A stretch of DNA of 58,338 bases, taken from the NCBI GenBank assembly GCA_016839665.1, contig JAEOTU010000128.1, forward strand, positions 1 through 58,338, read 5' to 3'. This DNA is from Candidatus Hodarchaeota archaeon (GTDB lineage Archaea > Asgardarchaeota > Heimdallarchaeia > Hodarchaeales > Hodarchaeaceae). The translations under genes were made by a program, and so were the position numbers. Positions 18,170-26,402 of the stretch are shown here, one piece after another (the first letter of the stretch is position 1; every line of letters starts with the position of its first letter). The notes under the pieces were generated by a model that made no database searches, was not told where the DNA came from, and saw nothing but the letters and a program-made list of their open reading frames with translations.

Positions 18170-18575
18170 ATAGTATTTTTTCGATACGTTGAACCAGATC
18201 TTGATTACTCCACGGTTTCAGAATATAATCTATTGCTCCACATTCATATCCTCGTTTAACATCATTAGGAAACGTTAAAGCGGAAAGGATTATGATTGGA
18301 ACCTTTTGATACTCGGGATGTTTCTTCAGATCTTGACAAAAAGTAAATCCATCTATTCCTGGCATTTTAATATCTAACAAGATTAGATCGGGAATTTGTG
18401 GTCCAGAATCAAGAATTTTTAATGCATCCCTCGCAGTGTACGCCTTATCTACCAAATAGTTTTCTCTCGTGAGTATTAATTCTAAAAGATCTACAGCATC
18501 TCTCTCATCATCGACAGCGAGAATTCGGAGAGATTTTCTTTTTACTGTTTTTTCAGTCTTATTTTTTATCCGCAT
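18150..18575 (-). CDS. Stand-alone response regulator (receiver domain only)
   Basis: A 141-residue protein with a basic 15-residue leader followed by one receiver domain. It has the DDE acidic pocket ('LAVDDERDA'), phosphoacceptor Asp in 'LILLDIKMPGIDG', Ser in 'IILSALT' and Lys in 'ILKPW'. No output domain. Probable partners are the PAS histidine kinases of the genome, two of which are in this window. It is convergent with THEP1, overlapping by 20 bp. Confidence 0.92.
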   Translation of the reverse strand: MRIKNKTEKTVKRKSLRILAVDDERDAVDLLELILTRENYLVDKAYTARDALKILDSGPQIPDLILLDIKMPGIDGFTFCQDLKKHPEYQKVPIIILSALTFPNDVKRGYECGAIDYILKPWSNQDLVQRIEKILSSVHHA

Positions 18576-18875
18576 TTAATTTAGCCCTCCAGAATTGGTT
18601 TCGATATTAGATGTTCATAATATTAGGTGATATGAGGGAATACTATCCAATGGATACCATCAAACAATCAATGTGAAATTTCTTGATGCTTCTTAAAAGG
18701 TATTAAATATATAAGTATTTTGATAGTCTTTATCCATTTATTACAAATTATGAAATGATGCATTATTATAAAGTATAATATTGTTTTGATAGTATTTGTA
18801 AATATGTTAGGATTAATTTGAACATACCGACGATGTATTCTAATAATGTTTAATGATACAGCGAGTGGCATGAAT
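18576..18875. other. 300-bp A+T-rich gap, no supported gene
   Basis: The region between the receiver gene and the acetyltransferase gene holds only A+T-rich sequence. A hydrophobic minus-strand reading frame (18668-18946) runs through it, but it begins inside the acetyltransferase gene and has no ribosome site, so I do not call it. It probably holds the receiver gene promoter. Confidence 0.5.
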
Positions 18876-19517
18876 TCAAAGATATATTGTACCTGACAAA
18901 GAAAAACCAAAATTACGAATGAAGTTATAAGATACTTTGTTTTCATGATAAACTTCGCAGATTAATTCTATAACATCGTTTTCAGTGAAAAACTGAGCTG
19001 CTTTTGCAGCTAAAAGAAATGCTATTCTTTTTCTTCTGAAACGAGGATCAACGCCTATACCAGCAATAACACCTTGGCTACCTAATTCAATACCGTGCTT
19101 TACAACTGGTTCGATAACTAAGAAAATAAAACCCACGATTCTCCCATATAGTACAGCAACAAAAGTAGATTCAGGGTTGAAATGTTTAACATCTTCAAGT
19201 GATAATGACCGATATGGATCTGGAGCAGTTATGAATGCTCTATTATAGGCGCGAATAAACTCCTCTGCATCTTCATCTGGATGAAGTTTTCGAATTTCGA
19301 CCCTTTTAAGGGATTCATCACGGTGAATTTCGCTCAAAACCTGCTTTTTGACATCCAGAGCTTGATCCCAACTCATTTTCATGACATAGAACTTATGTTT
19401 TCCTTTTGGGTGATCTTCTTCTGTTTTTTTCTCATCATCCTTAGTTCTTCGGAAAAAAAGACGTCGGAGTTTAATTGATTCCCGTTCTGATTCATTTGAT
19501 TTAGAGGACATCTTCAA
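18876..19517 (-). CDS. GNAT-family N-acetyltransferase
   Basis: The C-terminal 150 residues match the GNAT fold: 'FIRAYNRAF', 'TFVAVLYGRIVGFIFL', 'GIGVDPRFRRKRIAFLL' (the acetyl-CoA pyrophosphate loop R.RR.RIA) and 'VYHENKVSYNFIRNFGF'. The N-terminal 40 residues are highly charged (ESERESIKLRRLFFRR). Substrate cannot be predicted. 213 residues. Confidence 0.88.
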   Translation of the reverse strand: MKMSSKSNESERESIKLRRLFFRRTKDDEKKTEEDHPKGKHKFYVMKMSWDQALDVKKQVLSEIHRDESLKRVEIRKLHPDEDAEEFIRAYNRAFITAPDPYRSLSLEDVKHFNPESTFVAVLYGRIVGFIFLVIEPVVKHGIELGSQGVIAGIGVDPRFRRKRIAFLLAAKAAQFFTENDVIELICEVYHENKVSYNFIRNFGFSLSGTIYL

Positions 19518-19639
19518 TATCCATTTATATTTATTAAATTTCAGATAGATGGGACACGTCGATATTTACCTTGATTTGAAAATTAGATTATTTGTCAAGA
19601 GAAGGAATAATAACACTTTCCCTTCTTTATTTTTTTCAA

Positions 19640-20590
19640 ATGAATTCAGTTGAGTCAAATTTTAGAGAGGTTATTGATACTCACGTTCATCCCATAAGGT
19701 CACTTACAACTGGAAAGTCCTTAATCACCGAAATGAATAAAGCTAAGGTTTCAAAGGTAGTATTGTTAGCTCTTGATTTAGATCCAGATATTTTAGATAC
19801 AGATCCAAAGCTAAAAGAGGAAATCACATATGATTTACTCTCATACTCATTATTTCTAGATCATTCTAAGATTCTTGGCGCAATGAAGAATATATTGAAA
19901 ATGGGAAACACTCCAAACAAACATGTCGCAAATTTAGTAGAGCAGCACCCTGATAAGTTCATTGGATTTGGTTCAGTGAACCCATCCAAAGATTCGCGCT
20001 ATGTAAAAACTACACTTCAAGAAATCTCAGATTTCGGTGTATTACAGGGAATAAAACTTATCCCAACACTCCAGTTTTTCCATCCTAAGAAAAATAAAAA
20101 CCTGAAGATCATTTTCAAATTCGCGAAACGTAATGATTGGCCTATATTAATTCATTCTGGGCGTGATCCAGGCCCTTGGGAGATTCATACTTTACGCTGT
20201 GTTAATAATAGTCATCCAAAATATTGGTCGAAGGTGATTAAGAAATTCTCAAGAAATAAGATCATTTTCGCTCATCTTGGGGGTTACGGAGTCAATTCTA
20301 CTTATGATGATACGTGGTTTGAGGAAGTTCTTCGAATGACCAAAGATAATTCCCAGATTTATCTCGACACCTCTGCAGTAACTTACGATTTAGAAAATCA
20401 CAGAGTAGTTAGTAGAATTCGTGAAACGTGTGGATTTGAAAGAATAATCTTTGGTACTGACACTCCAGTAGTCCAAGGAACATCTATGGAACATTCCAAA
20501 CGAGTTATTGAGAGAAATCCAATTTTATCAAAAGAGGAAAAATCACTTATTCTTTCACAGAATGCAAAACAACTCTTTCAATTAACCTGA
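19640..20590 (+). CDS. Amidohydrolase / TIM-barrel metal-dependent hydrolase
   Basis: Metal-binding motif 'DTHVHP' near the N terminus, followed by 'GSVNPSKD', 'PILIHSGRDPGPW' (His ligand), 'IIFAHLGG' and 'IIFGTDTPV' (catalytic Asp). This is the order seen in amidohydrolase family 2 enzymes. I chose the ATG at 19640 because it places the first metal motif at the usual distance; a TTG at 19592 would add 16 hydrophobic residues. Substrate unknown. Confidence 0.85.
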   Translation: MNSVESNFREVIDTHVHPIRSLTTGKSLITEMNKAKVSKVVLLALDLDPDILDTDPKLKEEITYDLLSYSLFLDHSKILGAMKNILKMGNTPNKHVANLVEQHPDKFIGFGSVNPSKDSRYVKTTLQEISDFGVLQGIKLIPTLQFFHPKKNKNLKIIFKFAKRNDWPILIHSGRDPGPWEIHTLRCVNNSHPKYWSKVIKKFSRNKIIFAHLGGYGVNSTYDDTWFEEVLRMTKDNSQIYLDTSAVTYDLENHRVVSRIRETCGFERIIFGTDTPVVQGTSMEHSKRVIERNPILSKEEKSLILSQNAKQLFQLT

Positions 20591-20673
20591 AAATCGGAAT
20601 AAACATGAATTAAGAAAAATTAAGATAGATTTGAATCATTTTTCATATCTAGCGTAAAAAGAGATGGATTTTA

Positions 20674-21462
20674 GTGTTGAAGCTCTGTGTACTTGCATCT
20701 TCTAGTAAGGGGAATGCCACTTTTGTACGTATTGGCAATGATAGCTTTTTAATTGATGCTGGTATTAGTACAAGAAAGATGAAAAAATTGCTTGGTGAAA
20801 TTGGGGAGAAAATTACTGATCTTAAAGGGATTATTCTAAGTCACGAGCATCATGATCATATTACTGGAATAAAAACTTTATCACAGAAATATGGCCTAAA
20901 ATGTTGGTTAACATTTGATACATATCAAAAGATACGAAAAAAAACTGGAAATATTGATGCGGAGTTCATTGAGGTAGGAGAGGAATTCGAAGTGGGAGAG
21001 GAAGTCGTCATCACTCCATATGAGATTCACCACGACGCTGTTGATCCCGTTGCATTCATCATCAAAAAACATGAAAAAGATGTTCCTCTTTTAGGATATT
21101 TGAATGACTGTGGAAACATAAATCCTTATTTAGAGGACGGTTTTCGTAATGTCAAGGTCTTGATAATAGAAGCTAATCATTCTTTCGATCTTCTTCTTCA
21201 GAGTTCTTATCCTAACTACTTAAAACAGCGGATTTTGGGAACTAAGGGGCATTTATCGAATTGGAGTGCCGCTGAATTCATAATGAAAACGAACCCTCAG
21301 ATTGCTATCCTTTCACATCTCTCAGAGGAGAATAATACACCAGAAGTTGCGCTAGCTGAAGTAGAATCTTTTTTGACTTATAACAATGAGGAATTAAAAC
21401 CTTTCTTGGTAGTCGTTCCAAGTAAAGGACGTAGTGCGCTCATTAAAACTTATAATAAGTGA
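20674..21462 (+). CDS. Metallo-beta-lactamase-fold hydrolase (YycJ/PhnP-like)
   Basis: Starts at GTG 20674 (TTG 20677 also fits) and reads 'LASSSKGNATFV..GNDSFLIDAGIS', the opening of the YycJ/WalJ group. The dinuclear metal site is 'SHEHHDH', with further ligands in 'GYLNDCG' (Asp), 'EANHS' and 'SHLSEENN' near the C terminus. 262 residues. Members act as phosphodiesterases or nucleases, so a DNA or cyclic phosphodiester substrate is possible; not determined here. Confidence 0.88.
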   Translation: MLKLCVLASSSKGNATFVRIGNDSFLIDAGISTRKMKKLLGEIGEKITDLKGIILSHEHHDHITGIKTLSQKYGLKCWLTFDTYQKIRKKTGNIDAEFIEVGEEFEVGEEVVITPYEIHHDAVDPVAFIIKKHEKDVPLLGYLNDCGNINPYLEDGFRNVKVLIIEANHSFDLLLQSSYPNYLKQRILGTKGHLSNWSAAEFIMKTNPQIAILSHLSEENNTPEVALAEVESFLTYNNEELKPFLVVVPSKGRSALIKTYNK

Positions 21463-21529
21463 TAAGAATTTAATAACCGAAAACTGAAAAAGAAAAGCGG
21501 ATTGTAATTCTTTTTATTTAAGATTAACA

Positions 21530-21904
21530 TCACGGATCAAAGGAAAACTGATGTTTGTACATTTGTCTTATTGAAACGAGTTCACCATTAGTCAACGTTA
21601 AAATTCCTAATTTTTCAGCGAGTTCACGAGCTGTTGAAGAAAATTGGTTAGCGATTACCATGACTTTCTCTAAACCCGTACTTTCTTGAAGACGTTCAGC
21701 TTCTAGGATAACATTATATCCACAAGAACGTGACCATGGTTTGACAACTACACCTATTCTTCCACTAGACTTTTCTGATTGATGAATTAGATAAGAAAAC
21801 TGAACCTCCTTGTCATTCTTGTCTTTTATGGTTACATTGGGTTCGTATTCAAATTCTCTAAATTTTAAAAAATCTCTTACTAAGTCATTTAGTTCTAGTT
21901 CCAT
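21530..21904 (-). CDS. Small PD-(D/E)XK-like (Mrr/RecB-type) nuclease-fold protein
   Basis: A 124-residue protein. The pattern 'VVVKPW' followed by a helix 'NVILEAERLQESTGLEKVMVIANQFSSTARELAEKLGI' resembles the core of restriction-endonuclease-like folds (catalytic K, then the helix, strand and helix of Mrr-like domains). The acidic catalytic residue before the strand is not certain. Convergent with the metallo-beta-lactamase gene. It could be inactive or a Holliday-junction/repair nuclease. Confidence 0.55.
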   Translation of the reverse strand: MELELNDLVRDFLKFREFEYEPNVTIKDKNDKEVQFSYLIHQSEKSSGRIGVVVKPWSRSCGYNVILEAERLQESTGLEKVMVIANQFSSTARELAEKLGILTLTNGELVSIRQMYKHQFSFDP

Positions 21905-22494
21905 TTCTCATCGACCAAAATATTACATAAGCTTTTGCTGTACTAATTTATTCATGCTTAAATAGATTTAGACCGCGTATTACGTAGGATAATACCCGGA
22001 GTTTTTTTTATAAAATTGACAAAGGAGGAAAAGGGCTCTGTTGTTTTCTTTATTATTTTTGTCGGCGTTAATATCCTTCATTAGCATGAAAATTTCAATT
22101 ATCACATAATTTTAGAATTATCAGTTTCTATTTTCTTAAATCCAATTTTAAGAATATTAGAGGCTAAGAAACTAAGGCAATCACACATTTTTCAATAAAT
22201 TTGTCAGCTTTCTTTACTATCTGCTGATGATCAAAGAAAGTATTCCTTTTCAAAGTTATTCCAGTTATTTTGACAGAGGAGATGTCATGATTAGAAGAAT
22301 CTAAAAGTAAGAATGAATTCCATTTACCAAATTAATGTTGAACATTCTTCAAAGATATCCTAACTTTTTTAGTTATAAAAAGAAAATAACTTAATAAGCT
22401 CAAATATCAACACCAGTTTGTATGTGAGCTCAGGTTCTATGCAGCTTTTATCAAAGCACATAAAGAGAGATTAATCGCGGAGAAAACAGTTTTA
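21905..22494. other. 590-bp gene-poor region upstream of the histone-longin gene
   Basis: No convincing coding frame: the longest ATG frame I find on the plus strand is 25 codons (about 22227-22304). The region holds the promoter of the nuclease-like gene at its left end and of the histone gene at its right end. It is the largest non-coding stretch in the window. I saw no tRNA cloverleaf or clear box C/D RNA. Confidence 0.6.
22371..22391 (+). promoter_or_regulatory. TATA box within an inverted repeat, histone-longin promoter
   Basis: TTATAAAA at 22373-22380 is a strong TATA box, placing transcription start near 22403 and leaving about 90 nt of leader. Six-base arms AGTTAT (22371-22376) and ATAACT (22386-22391) surround it, so a repressor or the histone itself could compete with TBP here. 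Confidence 0.4.
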
Positions 22495-23616
22495 ATGTCA
22501 AAAAAAACCAAAAAACAAAGCGTTCTTCTAAGCTTTGATTTTCACGAGTGCTGGAAATTATTAAAAAACACAGGAATTTCTCGTGTATCAAGAGAAAGTG
22601 TTGACGCTCTCAATAACTTTGTAACAAGACGAGCACGGGAGCTTGCCACTAAAGCAGTGGCATTGGCTGCAGAGAAGGGTCGGGAGGAGGTATTAGAAGA
22701 GGATATCACCCAAGCAGTAAGGATGGCTTCCGCTATTGCCACTTATGAAGTAGATAAAGAGGCACCTGTAGTTCATTATGTTTGGTTTATCTCTTCTGGT
22801 GGAACCTGTTTAATGAGTCGCTCTTATTCTGGCTTAAAGTTCCCTGATACTATTTTTTCAGGATTAATGACAGGTATTCTAGACCTAATGAATGAAGTAA
22901 CAGGACGAATAATTGAAAAATTCTCAACTGATGATTTAACTATTCATATTCGGCGAATAGGAGAGATAACGGTCGCAGTCATTTGTGATAGTGAGCAGAG
23001 TGATCCTATTGATGAACTAACAGATTTATTAGCCCTTAGATTCACTGATGTCTTCGTTGATGAGATAAAGTTAGACATTGTTGACACAAGTATCTTCGAT
23101 GATTTCGCTCCTGTTTTAGATACTTTAGTTGCTGGGGCAGGATTAAAGATTCCCATGGAAAGCTTGAAAGTCATTAAAACGAGTGCTGGTCTTACTGATA
23201 AGCAGCTTGAGGAAACCGTTGATGCTGCAGCACTACGAGGAGAAATGAGACGAGCACAAGAACGAATTTCTGACTTATTCCGCAAGGATAATGAACTGGA
23301 AACAGTTGAATCTGACATGATGAGATCACTATTCCATGAATCCCCAGATGTATCAGAAATAAAAGCAGTTCTTCGACAAGCAACACAGGATATTCGAGAA
23401 GAATATCCAGCTGAAGAGACAAGTGTGCCAGATGTCTCAAGAGACGAAGTTATGGCAGAAATTATTAAAGATTTCCCAGAAATTGCTCTAAAAAATGATA
23501 TAGCAGAGAAAAAACCAGTTAAGCAAGCGAAAAAACCAGTTAAGCAAGCGAAAAAACCAGTTGAACAAGCGAAAAAACCAAAAAAGAAATCAAGACGAAA
23601 AAGAAAGAGAAAATAA
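22495..23616 (+). CDS. Histone-fold protein fused to a longin-like domain and a lysine-rich tail
   Basis: 373 residues in three parts. Residues 16-80 align without gaps to archaeal HMfB-type histones: 'KLLKNTGISRVS' matches RIIKDAGAERVS, and 'KGREEVLEEDITQAV' matches AGRKTIKAEDIELAV, keeping the loop Arg and the Arg/Asp pair. Residues 92-195 look like a longin domain ('YVWFISSGGTCLMSRSYSG', helix GLMTGILDLMNEV, strands, helix DPIDELTDLLALRF). A helical charged region follows, then residues 337-373 form a tail of repeated KKPVKQA ending in KKKSRRKRKRK, like a linker-histone tail. It probably binds DNA through the histone fold and tail; the longin part suggests a protein or GTPase partner. The histone call is firm, the longin call is by pattern. 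Confidence 0.85.
   Translation: MSKKTKKQSVLLSFDFHECWKLLKNTGISRVSRESVDALNNFVTRRARELATKAVALAAEKGREEVLEEDITQAVRMASAIATYEVDKEAPVVHYVWFISSGGTCLMSRSYSGLKFPDTIFSGLMTGILDLMNEVTGRIIEKFSTDDLTIHIRRIGEITVAVICDSEQSDPIDELTDLLALRFTDVFVDEIKLDIVDTSIFDDFAPVLDTLVAGAGLKIPMESLKVIKTSAGLTDKQLEETVDAAALRGEMRRAQERISDLFRKDNELETVESDMMRSLFHESPDVSEIKAVLRQATQDIREEYPAEETSVPDVSRDEVMAEIIKDFPEIALKNDIAEKKPVKQAKKPVKQAKKPVEQAKKPKKKSRRKRKRK
23509..23571 (+). repeat. Three 21-bp tandem repeats encoding the KKPVKQA tail
   Basis: Units start at 23509, 23530 and 23551, each 12 nt AAAAAACCAGTT plus 9 nt (AAGCAAGCG twice, GAACAAGCG once). A fourth partial unit begins at 23572. Length could vary between strains by slippage. Confidence 0.85.
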
Positions 23617-23657
23617 TACAGAAAAGAAAAATAAATCAGTCTTATAGCCATAGAATT

Positions 23658-26402
23658 CTAGAGATTTGTGTATTTATCTTCTAAAAATAACTGCTGGTCC
23701 TCTTGGTTAATGTTGTATATCTTGAAAACAATTGAATCAACATCTTTTTTCTGATTTGTTAATTTTTCCAATTCATTCTGAAGAATTGTACTCAAAGATT
23801 TTACATTCTCTAACTGACTAGTATCAGGTAGAGCTTCAAAGAGATCTTTATTGAAACATTTCCTTAAGAATTGACGTTGAGATAAGTAAGCAACCTCTGA
23901 TCCCTCACAAACGTCCCAAATTTTGGTTAAAACCTTTGAAATGCGATCTCCTGTTCTTAAACATTCTCCCACAGCTTCCTCAAGTTGAGGAATGAGAGAA
24001 TTGTCATTCATTTTATTGATATCTACAAGAGGAAATGTTTTCAGATCATTTATCCTTATCTGAGGATAGCGGCTCGATTTGATCCCTAATGTACGGATAA
24101 TGTTAAGATACTTTCCTATCCAATTTCCCACTGATGAGTTTAGTATTCCTAGAATTAAGGGGAGAGAATAAGGTTTCTGAGGATTAAGAATCAAATGAGT
24201 ATTTCTCAATGATAAGAATTGTTGATCATCGAGTGTAGCAACGAATTTTGAAGCAGTTTGTCTTAAGATAATCTTCCGAGTAAAAAATCGCTCCTTATTC
24301 CCTGAGATCAATATGACTTTCTTTCCAGTCTTAGAAATATTTTGGTTTGAATCACACAAATATTGCTCGTATTCCTTATCAAATCGAACAAATGAATTTT
24401 GAAACCCAGGAATCCAAAAGAGAAAATAAGGTTGTGATAAACCATTTGATCCATCTATACAAGGATAAAAGCCTTCTTTTGCCACAGAAGATAAAAAATG
24501 GGATTTCAGTAAACTTCCATATTCTAAACCACATGTTACTGTTACTATTTCCCCAAGTGGGATTGATTTTTCTCGAATATGGGCAAAGAAGTTAGGGATT
24601 TCCTTATATCTGAACACATAATTCGGTTGTGAAAGAAAATGATTTGTTGAAATTTCATGAGGTTTTTCTGACAAGATATCTTGCCAGAGTGTTTTTGAGT
24701 AAGAATTTTTTCGTTTACTAAAGATGAGTGCTGCCAAATCGACAACAGCTGTTTTTTTATAATGATAATTCGATAATATAAAGTGTAAATGGTAGTTCAA
24801 CAGGAGAAATTGGCGAATTCTCTCATAAGATGGTAAATCCAGAAATGAATGATCTATAACAAAACCTGCCACACCATTAGATTCTAAGAAGTACCGCAAG
24901 CAAATACCTAAAAAAACTAAGTATGTATTGTCACGTTTTCCGCTAAAGATGGGCAAAATCTTTCGGAAGGACTTCAATTCTCTCTTGAATGGGAATTTTT
25001 TCGTAAACCGACTGTGAAATGCAAGATATGGAGGATTTGAAAGGATTACATCATATTTCGAGAAAGACTTTTTTGACTCCACTTGGGTTATGAAAAAATC
25101 AACAAAATTCCGATGGAGTAAATTCGTTGGCATATCTGGCTTTTCAAGCCTGTACATACAAAATAATTTGAAGAAAACGCTTCCTATCAAAATAGATTCT
25201 GGATTAATTTCATTACCATATAAACATCGTTGAAAAATTGTATTCCTTAGATCAATAAACGAATAATCAGATGTTGACTCAGATATCATGAAGTTAACTA
25301 ACCACTCTAACGCAAACACTAAGAGAATACCAGTACCCATAGCTGGGTCAAATATTTTAGTATCAATTAGAGATTTCTCCATTTGGGGTATGAATAATTT
25401 TAATGAATGCGAAACAATAGATTCAGCTAGATCTAATGGGGTGAAAAACCCTCCAGATTCTCGAGTACTAAATTCATTTTCTACCCAGGGCATTATTTCT
25501 AGGAAATTGATGGGGTAAATGTCCAGAATCCAAGCATAATCCTGGGTCAGATTTTCAATAATATTCTTAGTAAATTGAAGTTCTGGTAATTCTAGGTTGA
25601 GGCTTGATATAAAATTAAAATCTAGTTCATTTTCAATCTTGGAGAAGTGATGAAATGCTTTCCTAAAGTCACCAATTTTTTTGATGTAGTTGGAAGAGAC
25701 CATCTGACTATTGATGTTTTTAAGAAGCATTTTTTGAACAATAAGGAAATTGACCATGGGTAAAAGGAAACGTGAAACAATTGAGTTCCCCTTATCACTA
25801 TTAGTTGAGGATTTTGTGTTCAACTGATTAAAAACTCTTAGTAACTGCGTGTTTCCCTTTTCCAGAAAAGCCCATCTTGAAGAGTCATCCCAATGCTCTA
25901 AAACTGATACGTCAAGAAGTATTGAAGCCATGAAATAAGGATCTAAACCAGTCATTATTGGTGACCAAAGTAAATACTGATTAAAAGAAAGAGTAAAGAT
26001 GTAAGTTTCTTTCTGGTTAATAATAAATAACCAATCAAGAGATTCAGATAATAATGAGTTCCGAATTGTAGTTAATAGCTGATGATGACTTCTATGGGTG
26101 AATAAATCTTGAATTATTAGTTTTGGGCGATACATAAAACCAACGTTTTTATGTTCCCAAAAAGATTGGTTTTCTGAGTTTTGATTACCGTTGAAAATGA
26201 CATGGTATCTTTTTTCATTGATACGAAATATAGTCTCCAAGAAAAATTGTTGTCTGTATAAATCTAAAGAATGAATCAGCGAATCTAGTGTATCTAGAAC
26301 AATACGAAATTGTTCCTGAGCAGGTAATGCTGGCCCTATAGAAACAGGAATGTCCATTTCCAGAAGAGAATAATTCAAATTAGGAAGCATCAGAAGTCGC
26401 AT
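23658..26402 (-). CDS. Large Eco57I-type DNA adenine methyltransferase
   Basis: A 914-residue protein. Motif X/'GGFFTPLDLAESIV', motif I 'FDPAMGTGILL' (about 345-355) and motif IV 'SNPPYLAFHS' (about 457) give an N6-adenine methylase of the Eco57I/type IIG kind. The first 300 residues and the C-terminal target-recognition-like half (GEIVTVTCGLEYG, LRQTASKFVATLD, LIL) are as in type IIG or PglX-like enzymes. I cannot find a definite nuclease motif in the N-terminal part. The start codon lies inside the 3' end of the histidine kinase gene (23-bp overlap), so the two are translated from one message. Could belong to a restriction or BREX-like system; no other BREX genes are nearby. Confidence 0.85.
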   Translation of the reverse strand: MRLLMLPNLNYSLLEMDIPVSIGPALPAQEQFRIVLDTLDSLIHSLDLYRQQFFLETIFRINEKRYHVIFNGNQNSENQSFWEHKNVGFMYRPKLIIQDLFTHRSHHQLLTTIRNSLLSESLDWLFIINQKETYIFTLSFNQYLLWSPIMTGLDPYFMASILLDVSVLEHWDDSSRWAFLEKGNTQLLRVFNQLNTKSSTNSDKGNSIVSRFLLPMVNFLIVQKMLLKNINSQMVSSNYIKKIGDFRKAFHHFSKIENELDFNFISSLNLELPELQFTKNIIENLTQDYAWILDIYPINFLEIMPWVENEFSTRESGGFFTPLDLAESIVSHSLKLFIPQMEKSLIDTKIFDPAMGTGILLVFALEWLVNFMISESTSDYSFIDLRNTIFQRCLYGNEINPESILIGSVFFKLFCMYRLEKPDMPTNLLHRNFVDFFITQVESKKSFSKYDVILSNPPYLAFHSRFTKKFPFKRELKSFRKILPIFSGKRDNTYLVFLGICLRYFLESNGVAGFVIDHSFLDLPSYERIRQFLLLNYHLHFILSNYHYKKTAVVDLAALIFSKRKNSYSKTLWQDILSEKPHEISTNHFLSQPNYVFRYKEIPNFFAHIREKSIPLGEIVTVTCGLEYGSLLKSHFLSSVAKEGFYPCIDGSNGLSQPYFLFWIPGFQNSFVRFDKEYEQYLCDSNQNISKTGKKVILISGNKERFFTRKIILRQTASKFVATLDDQQFLSLRNTHLILNPQKPYSLPLILGILNSSVGNWIGKYLNIIRTLGIKSSRYPQIRINDLKTFPLVDINKMNDNSLIPQLEEAVGECLRTGDRISKVLTKIWDVCEGSEVAYLSQRQFLRKCFNKDLFEALPDTSQLENVKSLSTILQNELEKLTNQKKDVDSIVFKIYNINQEDQQLFLEDKYTNL

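Noticed and set aside
18668..18946. Hydrophobic 92-residue minus-strand frame
   Set aside because: It begins inside the acetyltransferase gene, lacks a ribosome site, and its composition is that of A+T-rich spacer read in a random frame.
22222..22310. TGATGA sequence that could be a box C of a C/D guide RNA
   Set aside because: No matching box D (CTGA) at a proper distance and no internal C'/D' pair.
22944..23651. Long minus-strand frame of 235 residues opposite the histone-longin gene
   Set aside because: Ser/Phe-rich composition and full overlap with a gene showing clear histone homology; a shadow frame.
23658..26402. BREX-type phage defence island
   Set aside because: The methylase resembles PglX in size and motifs, but no PglZ, BrxC or BrxL genes are adjacent.
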